Assembly: GCA_017532155.1 (NCBI GenBank)
Contig: JAFXJP010000040.1
Location: 1 to 39,991 of the forward strand
Length of the DNA stretch: 39,991 bases
Source of the DNA: Clostridia bacterium
GTDB taxonomy: Bacteria; Bacillota; Clostridia; Christensenellales; Aristaeellaceae
Reading direction: 5' to 3'
The position numbers and the translations under genes are program-made. This document shows, in pieces, positions 1-7,742 of the stretch (the first letter of the stretch is position 1; every line of letters starts with the position of its first letter). The notes beneath the pieces were generated by a model. That model made no database searches and was not told the origin of the DNA. It worked only from the letters and a program-made list of their open reading frames with translations.

Positions 1-377
1 AGGGCCTGCCGGGCGACCTGTTTGAATCGGCACGTATCGACGGCGCGGGCGAATTCCGCATCCTGTGGCAGATCGTGCTGCCCCTGTCGCTGCCCATCAT
101 CTGCACGATCGGCCTGTACTACGCGGTATCCCACTGGAACACCTACACCGCGGCTATCTACTACATCAACACCACCAGCAAGATGCCGCTGCAGGTTGTG
201 CTTCGCCGCATGATCAACCAGGCTACCTCTAATGAAGTAAGCGCCGATGACGTGATCCCGCCCGAGACCATCCGCATGGCGGCGGTTGTTGTGGCGACTG
301 CTCCCGTTGTTATCATCTATCCCTTCATCCAGAAGTACTTCACCAAGGGTACTTTGGCTGGCGCGGTAAAAGGCTAA
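1..377 (+). CDS. Carbohydrate ABC transporter permease, C-terminal part
   Basis: Inner-membrane permease subunit of a sugar importer, truncated by the window edge; the reading frame is open from base 3. The cytoplasmic EAA loop that docks on the ATPase is visible at the start (ESARIDGAG followed by ILWQIVLPLSLP), then hydrophobic helices and a short basic tail ending AGAVKG. This layout is typical of MalG/LplC-type permeases (BPD_transp_1). The solute-binding protein gene follows 164 bp downstream on the same strand, so the two form one transport locus. The substrate cannot be read from this fragment. Confidence 0.9.
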   Translation, partial: GLPGDLFESARIDGAGEFRILWQIVLPLSLPIICTIGLYYAVSHWNTYTAAIYYINTTSKMPLQVVLRRMINQATSNEVSADDVIPPETIRMAAVVVATAPVVIIYPFIQKYFTKGTLAGAVKG

Positions 378-439
378 TTGCTCTCCTCGCTTTGCAGCGT
401 CATATCTGTGAAAAAACAGTAGCTTAATAGTTAATTTTA

Positions 440-448
440 TGCTATAAT
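440..448 (+). promoter_or_regulatory. Extended -10 promoter candidate for the solute-binding protein gene
   Basis: TGCTATAAT (TG-n-TATAAT) lies about 95 bp upstream of the start codon, with no good -35 hexamer at 16-18 bp. A second, weaker pair TTGCAC (451-456) and TACATA (474-479) follows. Extra transcription of the binding-protein gene relative to the permease is common in such loci. Confidence 0.45.
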
Positions 449-541
449 ACTTGCACAGGTTAAAGTGTAACGCTACATAAAGTTATTCATAATGTGCCGA
501 GAGTGCATATTATAAAATATTTAGAAAAGGAGACCCCAAGC

Positions 542-2026
542 ATGAAGAAGCTCGTTTCTCTGCTCCTCGTTGCGATGATGGCTCTGTCCTTCATCCCCGC
601 CATGGCTGACGAACCCGTTGAAATCATCGTCGCCGTGAAGTCTCTGGGCAATGGCTGGCCGGCCACCCTGGAAGAAGACTTTATCTACCAGAAGATCCTG
701 GAAAAGACCGGCGTGGCTTGGAAGCTCACTCTGGTTGACGACTACTGGGCCGCTATGGGCCAGCGCATCGCCGGCGATAACATCCCCGATGTGTTCTTCA
801 TCGATGCGGACCATCAGTATGACTACGTAGAAGAAGAAGTTATGCTGAACCTGGATCCCTACCTCGATAACGAACTGAAGGCCGTTATGGACTTCCTGGG
901 CGACACCAACCGTGCTCCCTACCTGGTAAACGGCTCTCTGTACTCCCTGCCCCGCCTGTACGTGACCGGCACCGGCGAAGGCACCAAGTCCCAGTGGGGC
1001 CTGCAGGTTCGTCAGGACTGGCTGAAGAAGCTGAACCTGGAAGCGCCCACCGACATCTACTCCCTGTACAATGTTGCCAAGGCCTTCTCTGAGCAGGATC
1101 CCGACGGCAATGGTCAGGATGATACCTACGGCATCTCTGGCGGCAGCGGCATCCGCGGCTTCCACATCATCGGCATGTGCTTCGACTTCGCTTTCGACAA
1201 CTACATCGTCGAGCGCGATGGCAAGATCACCAACAGCCTCCTCTCTCCCGGCGCCGTGCAGGCTCTGGAATGGGCGAAGAAGTTCGTTGACGAAGGCCTG
1301 ATGGACCCCGACATCATGACCACCACTGGTACCAACAACGCCATCGCTGGCAAGGTTGGTCTGCACTGCATCTCCTGGCCCGGCATGAACAAGCAGTATG
1401 CTCTGGACAACATCGCCGCGGTTAACCCCGACGCTTACTGGGATGTTATCGGCCCCCTGAACAACGAACTGGGCGGCGAAGACTACATGTACCCCTATGA
1501 CGGCGTTGGCGGCGGCGACTCCTACGCCCTGTGCGCTGACCTGGCTGACGACGAAGAAAAGCTGCAGGCTGTCTTCAAGGTACTTAACTACCTGACCACC
1601 GACGAAGGCTCCTACCTGGTCATGTTCGGTATCGAAGGCGAGCACTGGAACATGGTGGACGGCAAGCCCGTGATGACCGAAAAGGCCGGCGAAGCCAACT
1701 ACATTTCCACCTACCAGATCTACTCCCGTATCGAAATGCCCTACCTGCAGGCCAAGTTCCCCGAAGCCGAGCGCGCCTTCTCCTACACCATGAGCATCAA
1801 CCAGTATGAGTATCTGAACAGCCTGGTTGTTCCTCCGGAAGGCATGTTCCTCAACGAAATGCAGGCCTACATCACCACCCAGCTGACCGCTTTCGTGTAT
1901 GGCGATCGTCCCATCTCTCAGGAAGAGTATGACAAGTTCCTCAAGGAACTGGACGACCTGTATGGCTTCAACGCCTACATGCAGTCTGCCACCGAACAGC
2001 TGAACGCTTACGGCTACGGTGTGTAA
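542..2026 (+). CDS. Extracellular solute-binding protein of a sugar ABC transporter (LplA-like)
   Basis: Secreted binding protein (494 aa) that would deliver an oligosaccharide to the upstream permease. The ATG at 542 is chosen because AAAAGGAG (525-532) precedes it and a clean signal peptide follows: MKKL, a hydrophobic core to about residue 18, then a probable AMA|DE cleavage site. An upstream in-frame ATG at 494 has no ribosome binding site. The body is typical of family 1/LplA-like proteins: an early hydrophobic beta strand, an IPDVFF segment, many aromatic residues and DPDGNGQDDTYG-type calcium-like loops. No cysteine follows the signal peptide, so it is not a canonical lipoprotein. Codon choice is strongly biased (AAG, CTG, GAA), consistent with high expression. 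A strong terminator follows. Confidence 0.92.
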   Translation: MKKLVSLLLVAMMALSFIPAMADEPVEIIVAVKSLGNGWPATLEEDFIYQKILEKTGVAWKLTLVDDYWAAMGQRIAGDNIPDVFFIDADHQYDYVEEEVMLNLDPYLDNELKAVMDFLGDTNRAPYLVNGSLYSLPRLYVTGTGEGTKSQWGLQVRQDWLKKLNLEAPTDIYSLYNVAKAFSEQDPDGNGQDDTYGISGGSGIRGFHIIGMCFDFAFDNYIVERDGKITNSLLSPGAVQALEWAKKFVDEGLMDPDIMTTTGTNNAIAGKVGLHCISWPGMNKQYALDNIAAVNPDAYWDVIGPLNNELGGEDYMYPYDGVGGGDSYALCADLADDEEKLQAVFKVLNYLTTDEGSYLVMFGIEGEHWNMVDGKPVMTEKAGEANYISTYQIYSRIEMPYLQAKFPEAERAFSYTMSINQYEYLNSLVVPPEGMFLNEMQAYITTQLTAFVYGDRPISQEEYDKFLKELDDLYGFNAYMQSATEQLNAYGYGV

Positions 2027-2060
2027 TTCAGGCTTAACTGAATAACAGCAACTAAAAAGG

Positions 2061-2091
2061 CTGCCGCGCAGAAATGCGCGGCAGTTTTTTT
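2061..2091 (+). terminator. Rho-independent terminator of the solute-binding protein gene
   Basis: A 9-bp perfect stem CTGCCGCGC/GCGCGGCAG (2061-2069 and 2076-2084) with a 6-nt loop is followed by seven T. Confidence 0.93.
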
Positions 2092-2099
2092 GTTTATGC

Positions 2100-2132
2100 A
2101 AAAGCGGCAGATTGTTACAACCTGCCGCTTTT
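2100..2132 (-). terminator. Terminator of the MoxR-DUF58-DUF4129 operon
   Basis: An 11-bp perfect inverted repeat AAAAGCGGCAG/CTGCCGCTTTT (2100-2110 and 2122-2132) lies 19 bp beyond the stop of the minus-strand gene. A/T tails on both sides would let it work in both directions. Confidence 0.85.
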
Positions 2133-2150
2133 ATACGGTCTGCGGATCTT

Positions 2151-3374
2151 TTACCGCAGCCATTCCTTCATTTTTTCAGCGTCCTCGCGGGAGATTTCTT
2201 CGCTGGAGTAGCGCGCGCGTTCATATACATCCGCCGCCTGTGCAGGGGCTTTTTCCTGCAGCAGCACCTGCCGCGCGGTCAGATGCGCATCCGCGCTTTT
2301 GGCGCGTCCGCGCAGTACCCTGTAGCGCATGCGCACGCTTTCGCGCGGGGAAAGGCTGCTCCAGTCAACGGGCGCAGTTTTCGTGCGCTTCTCGCGGCGC
2401 TGAAAGAGCGCCCGGCGCATCTCGCCCCAGTCCATCAGGCTTTCTACGGTGTCCTCGTATGCGTCAGATACCTGATCCGCATAGCAGCGCAGACGCGCCC
2501 AGAGGTATTTTGCCAGGCGTATCAGCAGCTTGATCAGCTTTCGGATCAGCAAAACGCACAGCGCGGCAAAAATGACCGCTGCCAGTACATACAAAACGTA
2601 TTCGAGAATCCGCCAGAACAGCGGCGTTTCGCCGGCGCCGTCTGCCAGCGCGCTCAGATCCATGCCGCCGCCTCCGCTGTTGACCAGCGGCTCAGCAGGC
2701 TTTTCGCGCAGGAAAAAGGCGATGATGGCGGCGATGATCCGCTTGAAAAAGTCCACAGCCGCCTCTGCTGCGCGGCGAATGCTTTCAAGATTGCAGGCAA
2801 TAACCAGCGCCAGCGCCATCAGCCCTGTACGCATGCGGTTGCGCAGCCGCATCAGGCGCGTTGGGCGCTTATCGCCCGCCATGCCCTGGCTGAGCGACAA
2901 TTCATTGAGTGCAAACAGGACGAATATGAAATACAATAGCGCCGTCAGCTTGAAATGCTGCGCTGCGCCGGCAAAATAATCCGCCCGCAGCAAAAACAGC
3001 CGCAGCGCATGCACCAGCACGCCGATATACCAGATGGTGGGCGGATATTCCTCGCCCGGCTCCTGGCAGAGCATCAGCAAATGATACGGGATGAACCCTG
3101 CGCACAGCGCGGCGGGAATCAGCGCGGCAAAGTTTACGCCCTGCTGCATGGTATAGTACGTCGTCAGCGCCCATTGCGCGGTTGTCAGCACAACGCACAG
3201 CGCCATGCGCCCGCGCTGCATGAGCCGCACGGCCATTGCCAGGAGGAGCGAAGCGGCCAGCATCGGCAGGAAAAAGGCGGCGTTATGCAGCATGCCCCAG
3301 CCAAACATCTCCAGCACCGAGGCGCCAAAGAGGAAGCTGCCCACCGTTACAAACAGCCACGACGGCCTGATCAT
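2151..3374 (-). CDS. Multi-pass membrane protein with C-terminal DUF4129-like domain
   Basis: Integral membrane protein of 407 aa, last gene of the MoxR operon. Roughly the first 190 residues are hydrophobic helices (WLFVTVGSFLFGASVLEMFG, FLPMLAASLLLAMAV and others). A further helix lies near 250-275 (VLYVLAAVIFAALCVLLI). The cytosolic C-terminus (about 320-407), with RMRYRVLRG and AADVYERARYSSEEIS, matches the ending of DUF4129 domains, which usually sit at the C-terminus of transglutaminase-like membrane proteins in MoxR/DUF58 clusters. I see no transglutaminase Cys-His-Asp core here. The start overlaps the DUF58 stop by 4 bp (ATGA), implying translational coupling. The function is unknown; an envelope role is inferred from context. 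Confidence 0.8.
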   Translation of the reverse strand: MIRPSWLFVTVGSFLFGASVLEMFGWGMLHNAAFFLPMLAASLLLAMAVRLMQRGRMALCVVLTTAQWALTTYYTMQQGVNFAALIPAALCAGFIPYHLLMLCQEPGEEYPPTIWYIGVLVHALRLFLLRADYFAGAAQHFKLTALLYFIFVLFALNELSLSQGMAGDKRPTRLMRLRNRMRTGLMALALVIACNLESIRRAAEAAVDFFKRIIAAIIAFFLREKPAEPLVNSGGGGMDLSALADGAGETPLFWRILEYVLYVLAAVIFAALCVLLIRKLIKLLIRLAKYLWARLRCYADQVSDAYEDTVESLMDWGEMRRALFQRREKRTKTAPVDWSSLSPRESVRMRYRVLRGRAKSADAHLTARQVLLQEKAPAQAADVYERARYSSEEISREDAEKMKEWLR

Positions 3375-4444
3375 GCCTTTTCGCCTCCCTTCAGCAGCAT
3401 CAGCTGCACATGGTTGCCGCGGCGGCGCAAAAGCTCCATGTGCTCGTGAATCTCTGCGCTTTCATAGCAGGAGAGGATGATAATATCCATGCCCGTCAGC
3501 TGCGACAGCGATTCGAGGAACAGCGGGAAGCGCCGGGCGCGCTTGACCTGAAGCAGCGACATGGCGCTCAGCAGCATATCCTCTGCGCCGGCGCCGCCCA
3601 CGGGCGATACATAGGCGCAGTCCGTGCTGCCTTCCATGGGCATGTTGGCGGCAAAGCCTGCCTGCGTGCCCATTTTCAGCGCTTTTATGCAGATTGTCGC
3701 CAGGATGCTGATGCCATGCTCGATCTGCTCCTGCTCATAGTCCATCAGCTCGCCCCACTGATCCTCGCGGTTCTGGCAATTGAGAATCACCATCAATTTG
3801 GGATCTGCGGTAAAATCATGGGTTTTTACCTGCAATTCGTTCATGCGCGCTGTGGCCGCCCAGTGGATATCGCGCACGGGATCGCCCGCGCGGTAGGAGC
3901 GAATCCCGTTGACCAGGAACGGATCGTCGATGATGAAGCGCTTTACGCTTTCGTCGCCCTGATAGCGCTGGGAGGTGAAGAAGGGATCCTCGGGCAAAAG
4001 CTTAGGATATACATGCAGCTCCGCCGGCGCGCGCCAGGTGGCTTCGCTGGAGGCTACGCCCAGCAGATCGCCGCAGGTGACAGTGACGTCTCCCAGCACA
4101 AAATGCCCGCGATGGCGCAGCTTGACAGGATGCCGCCGTGTGACCTGGGAAAACGCCGGCAGCGTAAACACGCTCTTGTGGAAGCGGTCGAAGCGGATAT
4201 CCAGCTCCTCCTCGCTTTTAAACTGTAGATAGGGCGATATATTGCTTTCGATGCGCAGCCAGGGCAAAAACAGCGGCTTGCGGTTGCGGATGACCTCGGT
4301 GAAGGTGATGGTGTCGCCCGCGGTGGCTGTTTTCTGCGAAAAGCTGCGCTCATAATGAAAGCCGCGGAATGCAAAGCGCGCAACAAGCACGCGCTGCAAA
4401 ATCAGCAGCGCGACAAAGCCGAGCACCAGCACCAGCGAGCTCAT
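3371..4444 (-). CDS. DUF58 domain-containing protein
   Basis: A 357-aa protein with two short hydrophobic N-terminal stretches and a cytosolic DUF58 domain. The family signature is clear at residues 183-210: SYRAGDPVRDIHWAATARMN, then ELQVKTHDF. DUF58 proteins belong to the von Willebrand-A-like group and are nearly always encoded beside a MoxR AAA+ ATPase. They are thought to be clients or partners of the ATPase in assembling envelope complexes, but the biochemistry is unresolved. The gene starts 3 bp after the MoxR stop and overlaps the next gene by 4 bp, so all three are co-transcribed. Confidence 0.93.
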   Translation of the reverse strand: MSSLVLVLGFVALLILQRVLVARFAFRGFHYERSFSQKTATAGDTITFTEVIRNRKPLFLPWLRIESNISPYLQFKSEEELDIRFDRFHKSVFTLPAFSQVTRRHPVKLRHRGHFVLGDVTVTCGDLLGVASSEATWRAPAELHVYPKLLPEDPFFTSQRYQGDESVKRFIIDDPFLVNGIRSYRAGDPVRDIHWAATARMNELQVKTHDFTADPKLMVILNCQNREDQWGELMDYEQEQIEHGISILATICIKALKMGTQAGFAANMPMEGSTDCAYVSPVGGAGAEDMLLSAMSLLQVKRARRFPLFLESLSQLTGMDIIILSCYESAEIHEHMELLRRRGNHVQLMLLKGGEKA

Positions 4445-4447
4445 AAA

Positions 4448-5395
4448 TTATACCTCTTCTGTGGGGACGGGCGTATCGTGCAGGGCCTTGAGCACAATTT
4501 CCTCGCCCGTGCCGCCCTTGCCGTACAGGCCGCGGGCAATCACGCGATGCGCCAGCACGGGCAGCGCGAGCTTTTGCACGTCATCGGGCGTAACAAAGCT
4601 GCGGCCCTGGATGAGCGCATAGGCCTGGCAGGCGCGCATGAGCGCAAGCATGCCGCGCGGGCTGACGCCCAGCTGCGCGTTTTCATGGCGGCGCGTGTTT
4701 TCACACAGCGCAACGATGTATTCCTGCACGGGGCGGCTCACCTCGCACTGCGTCAGCGACTGCTGGGCGGCGATGATTTCATCGCGGGTGCACACGCTTT
4801 CAAGCTTCTCCAGCGGCGAATCCTTCAGGAAGCGGCTGAGGATCTGCACGGCGTCCTCCGTAGCCGGATAGCCGGGCGTCAGGCGCATAAGAAAACGGTC
4901 CAGCTGCGCCTCGGGCAGCGGGAAGGTGCCCTGGATTTCCACGGGATTCTGCGTAGCGATCACCAGGAAGGGCTCGGACAGCCTGCGCGTCACGCCGCCT
5001 TCGGTTACCTGGCGCTCCTCCATGCACTCAAGCAGCGCCGACTGCGTGCGCGGGGTAGCGCGGTTGATTTCATCCGCCAGCAGGATATTGGTAAACACCG
5101 GGCCGGGGATAAACTCAAACTCGCCTTTGTTCATCTGATATACGCGCGTGCCGGTAACGTCGGCGGGCAAAAGATCGGGCGTAAACTGCACGCGGGCAAA
5201 ATCGCAGCAAAGCGACGCAGCCAGCGCGCGGGCAGTGACGGTCTTGCCTGTGCCGGGCACATCCTCCAGGAGCACATGGCCGCGCGCAATCACGGCAGCG
5301 AGCATCAGGTCGATCATCTCGCCCTTGCCCACAATCACGCGCTCGATATTTTCTTTTACCTTTTTCGCCAGAGCGGCGATTTCAAGAGGCTGCAT
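4448..5395 (-). CDS. MoxR-family AAA+ ATPase
   Basis: A 315-aa cytosolic AAA+ ATPase of the MoxR class (AAA_3 domain). Walker A is DVPGTGKT (45-52), Walker B is ILLADEINRA with D108 and E109, and sensor 1 is ATQNP around N150. The C-terminal lid contains VSPRGMLALMRACQAYA. MoxR ATPases act as chaperones for vWA/DUF58 partners, and the adjacent DUF58 gene is that partner. The start is well set by GGAGGA at 5401-5406. It is the first gene of the operon and has an extended -10 promoter upstream. Confidence 0.95.
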   Translation of the reverse strand: MQPLEIAALAKKVKENIERVIVGKGEMIDLMLAAVIARGHVLLEDVPGTGKTVTARALAASLCCDFARVQFTPDLLPADVTGTRVYQMNKGEFEFIPGPVFTNILLADEINRATPRTQSALLECMEERQVTEGGVTRRLSEPFLVIATQNPVEIQGTFPLPEAQLDRFLMRLTPGYPATEDAVQILSRFLKDSPLEKLESVCTRDEIIAAQQSLTQCEVSRPVQEYIVALCENTRRHENAQLGVSPRGMLALMRACQAYALIQGRSFVTPDDVQKLALPVLAHRVIARGLYGKGGTGEEIVLKALHDTPVPTEEV

Positions 5396-5429
5396 AAGAA
5401 TCCTCCGATTGTATAAAATGAATAGAAAT

Positions 5430-5438
5430 ATTATAGCA
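5430..5438 (-). promoter_or_regulatory. Extended -10 promoter of the MoxR operon
   Basis: Read on the minus strand, TGCTATAAT gives a perfect -10 with a TGn extension, 35-43 bp upstream of the MoxR start. The -35 region (TTTTCA or TTTCAC, spacing 16-17) is weak. Confidence 0.7.
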
Positions 5439-5489
5439 CAGAGAAAGAATTGTGAAAAGAGAAAAGCAAGTCAAAAGGGCAGAAAAGGC

Positions 5490-5534
5490 AAAAACCGGAG
5501 AATAAGCGGGGCAAATGCGCCTCTTTCTCCGGTT
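5490..5534 (-). terminator. Terminator after the amidase-HAD-RlmH-RecF-HAD gene group
   Basis: A 10-bp perfect stem AACCGGAGAA/TTCTCCGGTT (5493-5502 and 5525-5534) encloses a 22-nt GC-rich loop. On the minus strand it ends in five T, 12 bp beyond the stop of the HAD gene. Confidence 0.8.
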
Positions 5535-5545
5535 CAAGCTTTATT

Positions 5546-6178
5546 TTACTTCAGCGCGCGCAGGGCAGCATCCAGCACGCCGCTTGCCACCTCGCAGCCG
5601 GCCTGCTTGAGCACAGCGTCCGACTGATGCCCGCCCGAGGCCAGTATGCAGCGGCAGGAAAGCGCGCGCGCTACCTCCGCATCGTGCAGCGTATCGCCGA
5701 TCATCACGCAATCCGCCGGATTGATCTGCTGCACGCGCAGCCATTCGCGGCCGATATCCACCTTGGAAGTGGCGTAAATGTGATCCAGCCCCAGTACCGC
5801 GTCAAAGAAGGGCAGCACATCGTAGCGCTGCATCTGCCGCAGCAGATTATCCAGCTTGGAGGCAGACAGCACAGCCTGTCGCCAGCCCGCCGCACGGAAG
5901 GCATGCAGCGCCTCCAGCGCACCCTCGCGCAAAAGGCATTGCCCCTCGCGCGCGTTATATTCGTCCATCCATTCATGCGAGGTGACGGCAAACAGCTCGC
6001 CGCCCACGCCAAGCTTATCATAATACGCGCTGACCGGGAAGCAAAACACCTCGCGGTAGTGCTTTGTATCGCGCAGGGGCGGCAGATTATACTTTTGCAG
6101 CAGCGCGTTCATGGCTGCCGTGCCTGTCCATACGTCGTCCAGCAGCGTGCCGTTCCAGTCCCATAATACTGTTTTCAA
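5546..6178 (-). CDS. HAD-superfamily hydrolase with DxN motif I
   Basis: A 210-aa cytosolic HAD-fold protein resembling phosphoglycolate phosphatase and related phosphatases. Motif I is WDWNGTLLDD (D7, N9). The usual second aspartate, which acts as general acid/base in phosphatases, is asparagine here. Motif II is probably VLSAS near residue 103, motif III the lysine in TSKVDIG, and motif IV MIGDTLHD. Its start overlaps the recF stop by 4 bp, so it is translationally coupled to recF. The substrate is unknown, and reduced or altered chemistry because of N9 is possible. Confidence 0.85.
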   Translation of the reverse strand: MKTVLWDWNGTLLDDVWTGTAAMNALLQKYNLPPLRDTKHYREVFCFPVSAYYDKLGVGGELFAVTSHEWMDEYNAREGQCLLREGALEALHAFRAAGWRQAVLSASKLDNLLRQMQRYDVLPFFDAVLGLDHIYATSKVDIGREWLRVQQINPADCVMIGDTLHDAEVARALSCRCILASGGHQSDAVLKQAGCEVASGVLDAALRALK

Positions 6179-7281
6179 GGGCGTGCCTCCGTGATTTCGC
6201 CGTTTTGTACGCGCAATATGGCGGCGGGCTGCGCGCCGGACAGATCGCTCAGATCTGTGCAGGTGAGCAGCGTCTGCACGCCGGCAATGCGCTCCAGCAG
6301 CCGCGTGCGGCGGCCGCCGTCCAGTTCGCTCAATACGTCGTCCAGCAGGAGGAGCGGCGCTTCTCCGCTGCGGTCTTTGAGCATATCCAATTCCGCCAGG
6401 CGCATGGACAGCACCGCTGTGCGCATCTGTCCCTGCGAGGCGAAGGCACGCATGTCGCGGCCCGAAAGCGTGAGCAAAAGATCATCCCTGTGCGGGCCGA
6501 CGGTGGTTGTCATGCGGCGGATATCCTCTGCGCGGCTCTGCTGCAAAAGCGCGTGCAGATCCTCTGCGGGCTTGACGCTCTCGCTCAAATGCCCCTGATA
6601 GCGCAGGGAAAAGGTCTCCTCCGCGCGGCCGCCGATGTGTGCGTAATGCCCGCCGGCATAGCCGCTGAGCGCCTGCGCGGCGTATTGGCGCGCCTTGACC
6701 ACGGGCGCGGCGGCGGCGCACAATTGCTCATCCCAGGCCGGCAGCGTGGCGCTGGAGGCGCCGTGCGCGATATCGTGCAGCAATGCATTGCGCTGCTTGA
6801 GCGCGCTGTTATACTGCTGCAGCGCGTAAAAATAGCCCTTGCCGCACTGGGACAGCAGCATATCGAGAAAGCGTCTTCTGCCCTGCGGCGCGCCGCGCAC
6901 GATATCCAGATCCTCCGGCGAAAACATCACGCACGTCACATGACCCATCAATTCGCCCGTGCGCGAGGCCGTTTTGCCGTTGATGTACAGGAGCTTGCGC
7001 TTGTGCGCCGTGGGCGCGTACAGCCTGACGCCTACGTCATCCACGCCGTCCTCCCGCTGCACCTTCACCTGCACTGCCGCCGTTTCCTGCCCTTCGCGGA
7101 TCATTTCCTTATCCGCGCTGGTGCGATGGCTGCGTCCCAGGCAGCACAAATGCACCGCCTCCAGCAGATTGGTCTTGCCCGCGCCGTTTTCGCCCACGAA
7201 AACAGTCACGCCCTGGGGAGGCGAGAGCAAAACCTGGCGGTAGCTGCGAAAATCATGCAGCCTCAGCGACAAAATGTGCAT
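6175..7281 (-). CDS. recF: DNA replication and repair protein RecF
   Basis: A 368-aa SMC-like ATPase that with RecO and RecR loads RecA at gapped DNA. Walker A is GENGAGKT (30-37), the family signature ASQGQMRT is at 281-288, and Walker B is LLLLDDVLSELD (310-321). Length matches typical RecF (about 360-370 aa). RecF usually sits in a dnaA-dnaN-recF-gyrB block; here it instead follows rlmH (the RlmH stop and RecF start share one base, TAATG) and precedes a HAD gene. A candidate DnaA-box cluster lies 2 kb upstream. Confidence 0.97.
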   Translation of the reverse strand: MHILSLRLHDFRSYRQVLLSPPQGVTVFVGENGAGKTNLLEAVHLCCLGRSHRTSADKEMIREGQETAAVQVKVQREDGVDDVGVRLYAPTAHKRKLLYINGKTASRTGELMGHVTCVMFSPEDLDIVRGAPQGRRRFLDMLLSQCGKGYFYALQQYNSALKQRNALLHDIAHGASSATLPAWDEQLCAAAAPVVKARQYAAQALSGYAGGHYAHIGGRAEETFSLRYQGHLSESVKPAEDLHALLQQSRAEDIRRMTTTVGPHRDDLLLTLSGRDMRAFASQGQMRTAVLSMRLAELDMLKDRSGEAPLLLLDDVLSELDGGRRTRLLERIAGVQTLLTCTDLSDLSGAQPAAILRVQNGEITEARP

Positions 7282-7742
7282 TACTTGTGGTACCTTTCAC
7301 CTGATAGTATCTTTTGCGCACGGTAAATCTGCTCCAGCAGCATTACGCGGAACAATTGGTGCGGGAAGGTCATTTTGCTCATGGAGAGCTTTTTGTTGGC
7401 GCGGCGGATTACCTCGTCGCTCAGTCCCAGCGAGCCGCCGATGACAAACACCACGCGGCTGCCGTACATCTCCCGCTCGCGGAAAAATTCCGATAATTCG
7501 ACGCTGTCCATCTGCTTGCCGTCAATGCAGTTGGCCACCACAAAATCGTCCGGGCGAATTTTTGAAAGGATCATTTCGCCCTCTTTTTTCTTGGTCATAT
7601 CGCCGCCGTCCTCGGGCAGATCATCCACTTCGATGATATCCAGCTTCACATAGCGGCTCAGGCGCTTTTTATATTCCTCGGCGGCGTCGCGGAAGAATTT
7701 TTCCCTTAGACGGCCCACGCCGATAATTACAACTGGCTGCAT
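7281..7742 (-). CDS. rlmH: 23S rRNA (pseudouridine-1915-N3)-methyltransferase RlmH
   Basis: SPOUT-class methyltransferase of 153 aa that modifies pseudouridine 1915 in helix 69 of 23S rRNA using S-adenosylmethionine. The knot region is conserved: VFVIGGSLGLSDEV (98-111), then LSMSKMTFPHQLFRVMLLEQIYRA and a C-terminal RYHK close to the family's YHK ending. The ATG at 7742 is preferred because GGGAGG precedes it and it yields the family's usual length; the frame stays open further upstream but without family sequence. It overlaps the upstream HAD gene by 16 bp and recF by 1 bp. Confidence 0.95.
   Translation of the reverse strand: MQPVVIIGVGRLREKFFRDAAEEYKKRLSRYVKLDIIEVDDLPEDGGDMTKKKEGEMILSKIRPDDFVVANCIDGKQMDSVELSEFFREREMYGSRVVFVIGGSLGLSDEVIRRANKKLSMSKMTFPHQLFRVMLLEQIYRAQKILSGERYHK

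Noticed and set aside
466-479. Possible catabolite-repression (cre) site TGTAACGCTACA upstream of the binding-protein gene
   Set aside because: It lacks one base of the cre consensus spacing; not convincing without a genome-wide motif.
521-2101. A 526-codon open frame antisense to the solute-binding protein gene
   Set aside because: It mirrors the high-GC, biased codons of the real gene, has no ribosome binding site and encodes a low-complexity Val/His/Gly-rich peptide.
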